This document shows positions 6,325 through 14,675 of a DNA stretch of 18,337 bases, piece after piece. The notes beneath the pieces are model-generated. The model worked only from the letters and a program-made list of their open reading frames with translations. It did no database searches and was not told where the DNA came from. A program made the position numbers and the translations under genes. This DNA is from Vermiphilus sp. (GTDB lineage: Bacteria > Ratteibacteria > UBA8468 > B48-G9 > JAFGKM01). Positions within the stretch are counted from its first letter, which is position 1, and each line of letters begins with the position of its first letter. The stretch spans positions 1 through 18,337 of the forward strand of contig DYKC01000009.1 of the NCBI GenBank assembly GCA_020722825.1, in the 5' to 3' direction.

Positions 6325-9300
6325 TTAGACGCCGATGTGAAAGGCAGAAGCATCTCCCAGTATTGTCTTCAGGTCCTCTATAAACTCTACATCCGGATTG
6401 ACGGTATAGCCGTTTGCCTTAACCTTGACCTTTTTGTTTCCGTCCTTTATGAGGTTGAGATACAGGGGGTAATTCCCTTTATTCCTTATGAACAGTTCTT
6501 TAAGTTTCTGCAGTTTCTCTTCCTGCAGGGGTAGTTTTACATCAATCTCCACATTGGATAAAAACCTGTCTTTCGCGGTGTTGAGATTTGCCACCTCGTC
6601 CACAATAATTGTGACACTCTCTCTTTTTTCCAGCCTTCCCTTAACAAAGATTATCGTGCCCTTTCTTATAAGGCTGGAAAATTCTTCGTATATTTTGGGA
6701 TAGAAAAGCACCTTAACCCTTCCGGTCATGTCCTCCAGGTCACCCCATCCCATTCTTTCGCCTTTTTTGGTAGTTGTCCTTTTTATCTCTGTCAGAATGC
6801 CTCCCACACTCACAACTGCGCCTTCTTTCACTCTTCCATTAACCTCCGATATTGAAACATTTGAAAACATCCTAATTATTGAGATATATCTCTCTAAAGG
6901 ATGCCCTGTCAGATAAACTCCCAGCATTTCCTTCTCGTACGATAAAAGACGTGTTTCAGACCATTCAGGCAGAGAGTCTAAAACACCTGTATCCAGAACC
7001 GCTTTCACTTCCTTGTTATTAGAACCGAAAATATCCATATACCCTTCAGCTGCTTTTTTCTGCATTTTGGAGCCGTGACCGATAGCATCGTCAATTACTG
7101 CAAAAAGTTGGGACCTTGGCGTTCCAAGATAATCAAAAGCACCTGCTTTTATAAGACTTTCAATTACCTTTTTGTTCACTGTCCGCAAATTAACCCTTTC
7201 ACAAAAATCAAACAAAGACCTAAAAACCCCTTTCTTCCTGGCCTCTATTATGGATTTTATCGCACCTGAACCAACATTTTTTATCGCAGATAATCCGAAA
7301 AGTATATCATTGCTGAAAATTTTGAATTTTTCATCGCTCTCACAGACATCTGGAGGCAGTACCCATATCTTCATTCTTTCACATTCGTCTACATACTCGG
7401 CGATTTTATCAAAATTCCCGATTTCGCTGTTAAGAAGAGAATTCATGAACTCAAGAGGATAGTTCGCCTTTAAAAATGCTGTCTGATAAGATAAAAGGGC
7501 ATAGCCGGTACTGTGTGATTTATTGAATCCGTAGCCGGCAAATTTTACAATCTGTTCAAATATTTTCTCTGCTGTATGCTTATCCATACCGTTTTTGTGA
7601 GCCCCTTCTATAAATTTTTCCCTTTTCTGTTCCATTATCGCAGTTATCTTTTTCCCCATTGCCTTCCGTAATTCATCTGCCTCACCCATAGTGAAACCGG
7701 CAAACCGGTGGGCTATCTCCATAACCTGCTCCTGATATAAAATAATACCATAGGAGGTTTTAAGAATCGGCTCAAGAAGTGGATGGTCGTAAACGGCCTT
7801 TGAAGGGTCTTTCTTTCTCTTGATGTATTCCTTAACCATTCCGCTCTTCATCGGACCAGGACGATAGAGTGCAAGAATTGCTATAATATCCTCAAAAACT
7901 TCCGGCTGGCTTTCTTTCAGGAGGTCCTGCATCCCCTTACTTTCAAGTTGAAATATTCCTAGAGATTCGCCATTTGAAAGCAGCCGGTAGGTTTTTCTGT
8001 CATCAAGTGGAAAATCTTTTATCTCTATTCCGCGCCTCTCTTTCAACAACTTAAGGGTATCTTCTATGACTGAAAGTGTCTTGAGTCCTAAAATGTCTAC
8101 CTTCAAAAGACCAATTTTTGCCACCGCATCCATCTCATACTGGGTCGCAACTTCACCCTTTGGTCCTTTGGACAAGGGAACATATTCACACACAGGTTTT
8201 TCCGTTATGACGAGACCTGCTGCATGCGTTGAGGAGTGTCTTGGCAGACCTTCCAGTTTCAAGGATATGTCAAAAAGATTTTTCATCCTTTCATCAGTCT
8301 CAATTATCTTCTTTATATCCGGGTTGGATACGACCTCATCTTCAAGAGAAATTCCGGGTTCCGGCGATATCATCTTTGCCAGACGGTCAACCTCGCTGTA
8401 ACTGAATCCAAGTGCGCGGCCTACGTCTCTCAGTACTGCTCTTGCCGCCATTGTTCCATAGGTACCTATCTGGGCAACATTTTCCGCCCCGTACTTTTCC
8501 CTTATGTAAGAGATAACCTCGTCTCTGCGCCTGTCGCTAAAGTCAATATCTATGTCAGGCAGGCTGACCCTTTCCGGGTTCAGAAACCTTTCAAAAATAA
8601 GATTATATGGCAAGGGGTTTATTTCGGTAATTCCCAGTAGAAATGCCACCAGACTACCAGCGGCTGATCCCCTGCCCGGACCCACCATAATTTTTTTCTG
8701 TTTTGCATAATTTACAAAGTCATGTATGATAAGAAAATAACTGGAAAGTCCCATCTTTTTTATTACTTCAAATTCATACCGAGCTCTATCCACCATCTCG
8801 TTTTTGCTGTCCGGAGAATTAATACCTGCAACCTTAAGATTAAATCTATCTTCCAACCCTTTTAATATCAACTTTTCAAGATATACATCGGGCTTCTCCC
8901 CTCCAGGAGGATAGAATACAGGCAGATGATTTTCACCTATACCTATCTTTACATTGCATCTTTCACTTATTTCCAGGGTATTTTTAAGAGCCTCCGGTAT
9001 CTCTTTAAATACCTCATACATCTCATCCGGACTTTTAAAATAGAACTCATCAGTCTGAAACCTCATACGGTCCTTATCCTCAATATGTGAAAGGGTTTGC
9101 ACGCACAATAATACTTCATGGGCAAATGCATCCTCTTTTTTCATATAGTGACAATCATTTGTAGCAACAAGATCGGCTCCTGTCTTACCGGACAATTCTA
9201 CCAGCATTTTGTTCACCCTGTCCTGGTCAGACAGTTTATTATCCATAATCTCAAGATAAAAATTGTCCCTGCCGGCTATCTCCTGATACAAACCAATGGT

Positions 9301-9774
9301 TTCCTCTGCCTTATCAACATCACCGTTAAGCAGATGCTTGTTAACCTCTCCTTTAAGACAGCCGCTCATTATGATAAGTCCGTCGGAATAACGGGCAAGA
9401 ATTTCCTTGTCTATTCTCGGTTTGTAATAGAACCCTTCCGTGTAGGAAAGCGTTGAGAGTTTCAACAGATTTTGATAGCCCTTGTTGTTTCTGGCAAGTA
9501 GCGTTATGTGATGGAAAGCGTCTTTTTTACTGTTGTATTTCTGGTCAAACCTGCTCTCCGGGGCGATATACATTTCAATACCGATGATTGGTTTTATGCC
9601 GTTCTGTAGAGACTCCTCATAAAATTTCAGAACCCCTCCCATAGTTCCATGGTCAGTAATAGCAAGCGCCTTCATCCCATACCTATGAGCGGTTTGCGTA
9701 ACACTGCTGATTCTACACATACCGTCAAGCAGGCTGTACTCAGTATGTAAATGTAGATGTACAAACTCTTTCAT
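6325..9774 (-). CDS. dnaE: DNA polymerase III alpha subunit (replicative polymerase, DnaE type)
   Basis: This is the full-length catalytic alpha subunit of the replicase (1149 aa). The N-terminal PHP domain (about 1-280) starts HLHLHTEYS and keeps the expected metal ligands: His8, His10, Asp41/His42, Glu67, His89, Cys139, Asp207 and His209. The palm and fingers follow, with GPGRGSAAGS (365-374), catalytic LPDIDIDFS (Asp407, Asp409) and the third aspartate in LLKVDILGL (Asp560). Later blocks include YRPGPMKSG, GIILYQEQVM and FNKSHSTGYA, then helix-hairpin-helix sequence near 820-885. An OB domain (about 985-1065) precedes a short C-terminal domain. No DEDDh exonuclease insertion is present, so it is DnaE rather than PolC. 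It follows guaB3 after 62 bases that contain a 29-base palindrome. The ribosome site before ATG 9774 is unclear, with AGGAG rather far upstream. Confidence 0.98.
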   Translation of the reverse strand: MKEFVHLHLHTEYSLLDGMCRISSVTQTAHRYGMKALAITDHGTMGGVLKFYEESLQNGIKPIIGIEMYIAPESRFDQKYNSKKDAFHHITLLARNNKGYQNLLKLSTLSYTEGFYYKPRIDKEILARYSDGLIIMSGCLKGEVNKHLLNGDVDKAEETIGLYQEIAGRDNFYLEIMDNKLSDQDRVNKMLVELSGKTGADLVATNDCHYMKKEDAFAHEVLLCVQTLSHIEDKDRMRFQTDEFYFKSPDEMYEVFKEIPEALKNTLEISERCNVKIGIGENHLPVFYPPGGEKPDVYLEKLILKGLEDRFNLKVAGINSPDSKNEMVDRARYEFEVIKKMGLSSYFLIIHDFVNYAKQKKIMVGPGRGSAAGSLVAFLLGITEINPLPYNLIFERFLNPERVSLPDIDIDFSDRRRDEVISYIREKYGAENVAQIGTYGTMAARAVLRDVGRALGFSYSEVDRLAKMISPEPGISLEDEVVSNPDIKKIIETDERMKNLFDISLKLEGLPRHSSTHAAGLVITEKPVCEYVPLSKGPKGEVATQYEMDAVAKIGLLKVDILGLKTLSVIEDTLKLLKERRGIEIKDFPLDDRKTYRLLSNGESLGIFQLESKGMQDLLKESQPEVFEDIIAILALYRPGPMKSGMVKEYIKRKKDPSKAVYDHPLLEPILKTSYGIILYQEQVMEIAHRFAGFTMGEADELRKAMGKKITAIMEQKREKFIEGAHKNGMDKHTAEKIFEQIVKFAGYGFNKSHSTGYALLSYQTAFLKANYPLEFMNSLLNSEIGNFDKIAEYVDECERMKIWVLPPDVCESDEKFKIFSNDILFGLSAIKNVGSGAIKSIIEARKKGVFRSLFDFCERVNLRTVNKKVIESLIKAGAFDYLGTPRSQLFAVIDDAIGHGSKMQKKAAEGYMDIFGSNNKEVKAVLDTGVLDSLPEWSETRLLSYEKEMLGVYLTGHPLERYISIIRMFSNVSISEVNGRVKEGAVVSVGGILTEIKRTTTKKGERMGWGDLEDMTGRVKVLFYPKIYEEFSSLIRKGTIIFVKGRLEKRESVTIIVDEVANLNTAKDRFLSNVEIDVKLPLQEEKLQKLKELFIRNKGNYPLYLNLIKDGNKKVKVKANGYTVNPDVEFIEDLKTILGDASAFHIGV

Positions 9775-9800
9775 TTATACCCTAAACTCTCCTTTTCCGA

Positions 9801-9829
9801 ACTGTAAATCCTCAGTGAGGATACACAGT
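9801..9829. promoter_or_regulatory. 29-base palindrome between guaB3 and dnaE
   Basis: ACTGT-aa-ATCCTCA-g-TGAGGAT-ac-ACAGT has arms matching at 12 positions around one central base, with one symmetrical 2-base mismatch. It begins 8 bases after the guaB3 stop and ends 26 bases before the dnaE start codon. No U-run follows on the minus strand, so it is not a standard terminator. It fits an operator for a dimeric regulator or an RNA hairpin at a processing site. Confidence 0.55.
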
Positions 9830-9836
9830 CAGTAGT

Positions 9837-11012
9837 TTAGGATTTATCCCTTTTATTTCTTGACGTTGACTTCAAAAGAGACTGGTATATCTTACCTTCC
9901 GTTTTGATTGAGGGAGTTACGGCCATTTCAACCATCTGCATTTCTCTTATGTTTTGAGCACCCAGTGAGCCCATTGAAAGTTTCAATGCTCCCATAAGGT
10001 TCTGGGACCCGTCGTTAACGCGTGCGGGGCCAAAAAGAATTTCTCTAAGCGTACAGGTAACTCCCACATTGATTCTTATACCACGTGGCAGGTTCTCATC
10101 CGATGTTGCCATTCCCCAGTGATACCCTCTGCCTGGAGCCTCAACCGACCTTACAAAAGCCGAACCGAGCATAACTGCATCTGCCCCGGCTGCAAAAGAT
10201 TTACATATATCACCGCTGGTTACCATCCCTCCATCAGTTATCACAGAAACATACCTTCCGGTCTTCTTGTAATAAATATCTCTGGCGTAAGCACAGTCAG
10301 CGGTGGCTGTCACCTGTGGAACCCCCAATCCCAGTACTTCTCTTGAGGTGCATGCGGCCCCAGGGCCTATTCCCACAAGAATCCCTACCACCCCTGTTTC
10401 TATCAACTCAGTGGCTACATCAAAAGTAACACAATTACCCACAACAACAGGTAATCTTGCCGATTTGCAAAACTCTTTTATGTCAAGCGGCTTGTATTTA
10501 CTGGATATGTGCCTGGCTGTTGTTACCGTTGACTGTATCACGAAAATATCTGCACCGGCTTCCCTGCATATGCCAATAAACCTGTCTGCATACTGAGGGA
10601 TACAACTCACTGCGCATATTGCACCTGCTTTTTTTATCTGTTCAACCCTTTCTCCCACAAGCTTTTCCTTGATAGATTCTTTGTAAATATCCTGTATCAG
10701 AGAGGTTGACTTTTCATAAGGGCATGTTATTATCTTCTCCAGCATTTCATAAGGGTTTTCATACCTTGTGTATATGCCAACAAGGTTCAAAACCCCCACC
10801 CCTCCATATTTTGCAAACTCTATGGCAAACTTAGGGTCCACAACACCGTCCATAGCAGCGGCAAGAACAGGTATTTTGAGTTCAATATTACCTATGGTAG
10901 TAGAAATGTCAACCTCTTCAGGGTTAATAGTAACCCTGCCCGGAACCAATGATATATCATCAAAGCCATAACAAACCCTTGCTTTTCTATTAATACCTAT
11001 CCACATAGCCAT
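9837..11012 (-). CDS. guaB3: GuaB3-type IMP dehydrogenase family protein
   Basis: This is a (beta/alpha)8-barrel enzyme of the IMP dehydrogenase/GMP reductase superfamily, 391 aa long. It has no inserted CBS pair, which canonical GuaB carries. The catalytic loop GIGPGAACTSREV holds Cys221 in place of the GSICTTR loop of standard IMPDH; this GPGAACT form is typical of the GuaB3 branch known from actinobacteria and cyanobacteria. FDDISLVPG, PVLAAAMDGV, VVGNCVTFDVA and ITDGGMVTSGDICKSFAAGADAVMLG are the expected barrel strands that bind IMP phosphate and NAD. The likely reaction is oxidation of IMP to XMP, the committing step of guanine nucleotide synthesis, though some relatives were annotated as poorly defined paralogues. 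ATG 11012 has a GGGAG ribosome site inside the end of ksgA and overlaps that gene by 23 bases. Whether a canonical guaB also exists cannot be seen here. Confidence 0.88.
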   Translation of the reverse strand: MAMWIGINRKARVCYGFDDISLVPGRVTINPEEVDISTTIGNIELKIPVLAAAMDGVVDPKFAIEFAKYGGVGVLNLVGIYTRYENPYEMLEKIITCPYEKSTSLIQDIYKESIKEKLVGERVEQIKKAGAICAVSCIPQYADRFIGICREAGADIFVIQSTVTTARHISSKYKPLDIKEFCKSARLPVVVGNCVTFDVATELIETGVVGILVGIGPGAACTSREVLGLGVPQVTATADCAYARDIYYKKTGRYVSVITDGGMVTSGDICKSFAAGADAVMLGSAFVRSVEAPGRGYHWGMATSDENLPRGIRINVGVTCTLREILFGPARVNDGSQNLMGALKLSMGSLGAQNIREMQMVEMAVTPSIKTEGKIYQSLLKSTSRNKRDKS

Positions 11013-11868
11013 GTTTTTCTCCCTGTTTTAGAGTTATGATTTTAAAAATTTTATATATTGCCTCAGGAGTAAGATCTTCAACCCGGTCATCCGGGGAAAT
11101 CTCCTCTCTATCAGCTGCTCTTTTAAAGACCTCTTTTTCCATCTTGAAAATCTTGTTCACAACATTTGAAAGTTTTTTCCTTCTGAAACTGAAAATGAGC
11201 GGTAAAAACTCCCAGAAATTTCTTTCAAATTCAACGTCAATCCTGGGTTCTTCAAGAGGAACTATTTTCACCACGACTGAATTGACCTCTGGTTTTGGAA
11301 AGAAGACTTCTCTCTTGAGAGAATAACATATTTTTGCATCGGCGTAAATGGACATCAGTACCGAAATGACCCCGTAGTTTTTGCTACACGGAACCGCTGT
11401 AAACCTTTCCCCCACCTCTTTCTGAACAGTGAGGAGAGCAAGTTTTATCTTCCTCTGCAATTTCAGAATACGAAACGCAATCGGAGAACTGATATAGTAT
11501 GGAGTGTTGCCGATTACCTTGACACGCCCGGGAAGACCCTTCCACCACTGGTCAGGGACCTCCAGAAAATCCTTTTCTATAAGATGAAAATTCCTGCATC
11601 CGCTGAATCGTTCCCTGAGTATACTGCAAAATTCCGGGTCTATCTCAAATCCATATACCTGCCTGACCTTCTCAATATAACCATCTGTCAACCCGCCAAG
11701 GCCTGGACCTATTTCAACAACAATGTCCTCCTCAGAGAGGTCAGCAAACGAAAGAATCTTATCCCGCCCGTTACGGTCAACAACAAAGTGCTGCCCAAGA
11801 TATTTCTTCACATTGATACCTCTTGCCTGGAGCAATGCTAAAGATTTATGTAATGTGAGGAATTCCAT
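10990..11868 (-). CDS. rsmA: 16S rRNA dimethyladenosine transferase
   Basis: RsmA/KsgA (292 aa) dimethylates two adjacent adenosines in the 3' terminal hairpin of 16S rRNA during late small-subunit assembly. Visible motifs are KKYLGQHFVVD (21-31), the SAM-binding glycine loop VEIGPGLGGLT (51-61), the acidic FEIDP (74-78) that contacts ribose, and NTPYYISSPI (121-130), the family's NLPY catalytic motif with Thr for Leu. FSFRRKKLSN in the C-terminal domain is also a family signature. The order SurA-like, pdxA, ksgA is the same as in E. coli, where the symbol ksgA is also used. Its start at ATG 11868 has only a weak ribosome site (TGGAA), and the 34-base gap to pdxA is mostly a palindromic repeat. 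Its 3' end overlaps guaB3 by 23 bases. Confidence 0.96.
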   Translation of the reverse strand: MEFLTLHKSLALLQARGINVKKYLGQHFVVDRNGRDKILSFADLSEEDIVVEIGPGLGGLTDGYIEKVRQVYGFEIDPEFCSILRERFSGCRNFHLIEKDFLEVPDQWWKGLPGRVKVIGNTPYYISSPIAFRILKLQRKIKLALLTVQKEVGERFTAVPCSKNYGVISVLMSIYADAKICYSLKREVFFPKPEVNSVVVKIVPLEEPRIDVEFERNFWEFLPLIFSFRRKKLSNVVNKIFKMEKEVFKRAADREEISPDDRVEDLTPEAIYKIFKIITLKQGEKHGYVDRY

Positions 11869-11879
11869 TTTATTCCAGA

Positions 11880-11918
11880 ATAAATCCCCTCTATCACCTT
11901 TTTTACAAGGTGGGAGAT
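11880..11918. repeat. Short palindromic repeat between pdxA and ksgA
   Basis: AAATCCCCTCTATCACCTT, a short A/T loop, then AAGGTGGGAGAT form a stem of six perfect pairs (11895-11900 with 11907-11912), flanked by CTC/GAG. The pdxA TAA stop (11903-11905) is in the loop. The pattern resembles widespread degenerate repeats of the AAATCCCCC...AAGGGGGA type. No U-run follows on the minus strand, so it is not a typical terminator. Confidence 0.5.
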
Positions 11919-12898
11919 GTTGAAGAATTTAACAGTTGTGCGGCAACCTTATATGCCTCAATAAAAGCAGAAGGGTTTGCCTTACCTTTATATGCAATAT
12001 CAAAACCTGTGCCGTGCCCTGGACTTGTTCGTACCATACCAAGCCCTGCTGTGCAGTTGACGAGTTTATTGAAATAAAAGGTCTTGAGGGGAATCATCCC
12101 CTGGTCATGATACATCGCCGCTACCATATCCAACTCTCCATCAATCGCCTTTTTAAATATCGCGTCTGCAGGTAAGGGACCTGTACAACTTATTCCTTTT
12201 TTGCGGATTATCCTTACGGCCGGCTCTATAATCTCTTTCTCTTCTTTGCCAATAATGCCATTCTCTCCTGAGTGAGGATTAAGGGCGGACATCCCGACTA
12301 CAGGACTTTTTACTCCTGCGCCGGTAAGAAATTCATAAGCTGTAAATACCTTGCCAACAATAAGAGACACAGTTAGTTCCTTTGCAACATCCTTGAGTGC
12401 TATGTGCGTGGTGACAAGCAGGACCCTGAGTTTCCCCGCCAGCATTATCATTGCATATTTTTTCACACCCAACCTCTCTGCGAGCAGTTCCGTATGTCCT
12501 GAATAATAATGTCCTGCTTTATGCCATGCATTCTTGGAAATAGGAAGTGTCACAATTGCATTGACAAGACCTTCTTGCCACAGTTTTATTGCTTCTGAAA
12601 CATAACAAAAAGACGCATTGCCGTTTATCCTTGAATCTTTTCCTATCGGGAAACCCCTGTCTTTTATAATACCAGGGCTGTAAACATTAAGAACCCCCTT
12701 TTTGAAGTTCTGAGGTGCTTTAACAACGTTAATATTGAACACTTTGGACGCAAACTTAAGATTTTTCTCAATAACGGAAAGGTCGCCTACTACAAGCGGA
12801 ACAGCACTGCGAACTCTATCTATTGCAAAATAGGACTTTACAAGTATTTCTGGCCCGATGCCTGCCGGGTCGCCCAACGAAATACATATTATTTTCAT
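11903..12898 (-). CDS. pdxA: 4-hydroxythreonine-4-phosphate dehydrogenase
   Basis: PdxA (331 aa) oxidises 4-phosphohydroxy-L-threonine with NAD in the DXP-dependent branch of pyridoxal phosphate synthesis. The N-terminus ISLGDPAGIGPEI is diagnostic. The three metal-binding histidines are present: GHTELL (His135), NPHSGENG (His209) and YHDQGMIP (His264). The C-terminal RTSPGHGTGFDIA block is also present. Length is that of the family (about 330). It begins directly after the SurA-like gene, TAA and ATG being adjacent with no spacer, so the two are surely coupled. The last residues, NSSTSPTL, are encoded by a palindromic repeat that also holds the stop codon, so the native tail has probably been replaced. 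PdxA2-type paralogues acting on other substrates are possible; the surA and ksgA neighbours favour true PdxA. Confidence 0.96.
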   Translation of the reverse strand: MKIICISLGDPAGIGPEILVKSYFAIDRVRSAVPLVVGDLSVIEKNLKFASKVFNINVVKAPQNFKKGVLNVYSPGIIKDRGFPIGKDSRINGNASFCYVSEAIKLWQEGLVNAIVTLPISKNAWHKAGHYYSGHTELLAERLGVKKYAMIMLAGKLRVLLVTTHIALKDVAKELTVSLIVGKVFTAYEFLTGAGVKSPVVGMSALNPHSGENGIIGKEEKEIIEPAVRIIRKKGISCTGPLPADAIFKKAIDGELDMVAAMYHDQGMIPLKTFYFNKLVNCTAGLGMVRTSPGHGTGFDIAYKGKANPSAFIEAYKVAAQLLNSSTSPTL

Positions 12899-13750
12899 TT
12901 AATTGCTGTAGAAAACCGGTGTTCTTGACTGCAGTTCTCTGAGATATGCATTAAACTTCTCTGAAAACTTTATATTGTACAGTGCATTCTTAGCCCTATT
13001 ATATAAGGTATAGGCATCAGGTTTTCGTTTGTTGATATCCTTAAGCAGGAGTATCAGATATCTATTGTTAATTTTTATTGGAGCACTCAATTTCCCCTTA
13101 CCAATTTTTTCCAGAGGTTCCAAAACCTGGGGAAGTATCTCTTCACTATTCATCCATCCTACATCGGTCATTTCCTCTTCTTTCGTATCATTAAAACTAC
13201 TTGCAAAATCTTTAGAAGATGCCTCATCGTTGAACCATTTCATTTTGACCTTATAAGCGTTGCTGCTTTTTTCCTCTATCTCCTTCATCTTTTTTAAAAT
13301 CTCAGAGGTTGTTATTACTAATTTATCCACCACGTTTTTTCTTATCAGTTTTTTAACCTTCACCTTTTCCTCTATTTGTTTTCTGAACAACTGGTAAGGA
13401 ATTTTTTCTTTTTCCAGTTGTGAAAAAAAAGCCTTTTCATCCGGGAATCTCTTCATTATTCTGTTTATTTCAGAATCTACCTCTTCTTTAGTTACCTCTA
13501 TCCCTTCCCTTTCTGCCTGTAGCAACAACAGTTTTTCAGAGACTATATCGCGAAGAGCCTCCTGGTAATCCTTATTTTCATCCCGCATCTTTGCCCGTAT
13601 GTCATTCTCAAGGACAACCTTGTCGCCCACCATAACCACAGAGACATCTTCGCAATATATCATACCCGAACACAGTCCAAATAAGATAACCCCTGACAGG
13701 ATTACTTTCAAGAAACTGGCACCCCTGTGGAAGTATAAATATCTTCTCAT
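12899..13750 (-). CDS. SurA-like periplasmic chaperone / parvulin-type PPIase
   Basis: This 283-aa protein has an N-terminal signal sequence: basic residues to about 15, a hydrophobic core VILSGVILFGL, and cleavage probably before EDVSVV near residue 34. It is therefore periplasmic, or possibly membrane-held. The mature start VVMVGDKVVLENDI and the segment FFSQLEKEKIPYQLFRKQI match the SurA N-terminal chaperone domain. The later part (about 160-255) is a degenerate parvulin domain with GWMNSEEILPQVLEPLEKIG and NNRYLILLLKD. It lacks the usual histidines, so isomerase activity is doubtful and chaperoning of outer-membrane or secreted proteins is more likely. Position before pdxA and ksgA equals that of surA in E. 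coli. It overlaps the upstream parvulin gene by four bases (ATGA), a sign of coupled translation. I leave the symbol empty because the family is divergent. Confidence 0.85.
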   Translation of the reverse strand: MRRYLYFHRGASFLKVILSGVILFGLCSGMIYCEDVSVVMVGDKVVLENDIRAKMRDENKDYQEALRDIVSEKLLLLQAEREGIEVTKEEVDSEINRIMKRFPDEKAFFSQLEKEKIPYQLFRKQIEEKVKVKKLIRKNVVDKLVITTSEILKKMKEIEEKSSNAYKVKMKWFNDEASSKDFASSFNDTKEEEMTDVGWMNSEEILPQVLEPLEKIGKGKLSAPIKINNRYLILLLKDINKRKPDAYTLYNRAKNALYNIKFSEKFNAYLRELQSRTPVFYSN

Positions 13751-14646
13751 TTTCCAGCCATTTTTAATCTACCTATTTTGTCTGAGAAAATCGTTATTTT
13801 GCTCTTTTCTCTCATTTCGGTTATAAGAGAATCAACCATCTTCTTTTTTTCCTGAAAAACCAGCATGTTTTTTATTGACGGCGTTGCTTCCTCAAGTGTC
13901 AACATTCTTCTCTGTGTTCGCCCACCCAGTTTTATTATGTGGTAGCCAACCTCCGACCTTATAGGATTGGCCAGAATATCGCCCGTGTTTATCCTTGTCA
14001 CGAGACTGCTTATCTCCGGTTCCAGTTTTCTGACGTCAATCCAGCCTAAATCCCCACCTTTTTCCCTACTTTCCGTTATGGACTCTCTCATCGCCAGCGT
14101 CTCAAAAGATTCTCCCATGCTGAGTCTTCTGAGTATATCTTCAGCCGCCTTTTGAGAAGAGACAACTATCTCAAACAGTCTTACCCTCTCCGGAATAATA
14201 AAATCTTCCAGGTGAAAATTATAATATTCAGCTATTACTTCCTTTGGAATTTCTATCTTTTCAACCAGTTTTGTCTCAACATATGCAGAGGCCAGTTCCT
14301 TTATATAATGGTTTTTCATCCTGCCCTGTATTGTCTTGCGTAACTGTCGCTCATACTTTTTTGCCTGCTGAAATAAAAGTATCTGTTTAATCCAGTCCTC
14401 CACCACGGCATCAGGATTGCTCACCAGGGTTTCTTTGTAAAACTTCGGGGACAACTCCGTCTCAACAAGGATGTCGGCTATCGTAATGGGATACCCGTTA
14501 ACAATAGCAATAACATCCCTGTTCCGCCTGCTCAACAAGATAGATACAACTATCACAACAAAAAGCAAGACGCCTATTATCAGTATCTTTAATGTGTGTT
14601 TTTTCAAAATACGCACGGCTTTTTCAGCGCTTTTCACCTTCACCAC
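13747..14646 (-). CDS. Membrane-anchored PpiC/parvulin-domain protein
   Basis: This 299-aa protein has one transmembrane helix near residues 20-38 (LKILIIGVLLFVVIVVSILL) after a lysine-rich cytoplasmic tail. The rest is predicted to face the periplasm, the layout of PrsA/PpiD-type foldases. A SurA/PpiD-like segment IAIVNGYPITIADIL follows the helix. The parvulin domain spans about 150-245: RVRLFEIVV, LSMGESFETLAMRES, GGDLGWIDVRKLEPEI and the C-terminal GYHIIKL. The first parvulin histidine is replaced (LFEIVV instead of xxHIL), so catalytic power is uncertain. The start codon is GTG with GGAG five bases upstream. It lies 29 bases after gspK and overlaps the SurA-like gene by four bases, so pseudopilin and foldase genes appear to be expressed together. 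Confidence 0.88.
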   Translation of the reverse strand: MVKVKSAEKAVRILKKHTLKILIIGVLLFVVIVVSILLSRRNRDVIAIVNGYPITIADILVETELSPKFYKETLVSNPDAVVEDWIKQILLFQQAKKYERQLRKTIQGRMKNHYIKELASAYVETKLVEKIEIPKEVIAEYYNFHLEDFIIPERVRLFEIVVSSQKAAEDILRRLSMGESFETLAMRESITESREKGGDLGWIDVRKLEPEISSLVTRINTGDILANPIRSEVGYHIIKLGGRTQRRMLTLEEATPSIKNMLVFQEKKKMVDSLITEMREKSKITIFSDKIGRLKMAGK

Positions 14647-14675
14647 TGTTACTCCTTATCATTCAGGATTCCCGA

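Noticed and set aside
6279..6353. Upstream extension of mtnA by 25 codons into dnaE
   Set aside because: MtnA proteins begin at the MKPVIKTLWW-like sequence, and the longer form would overlap dnaE without a better ribosome site.
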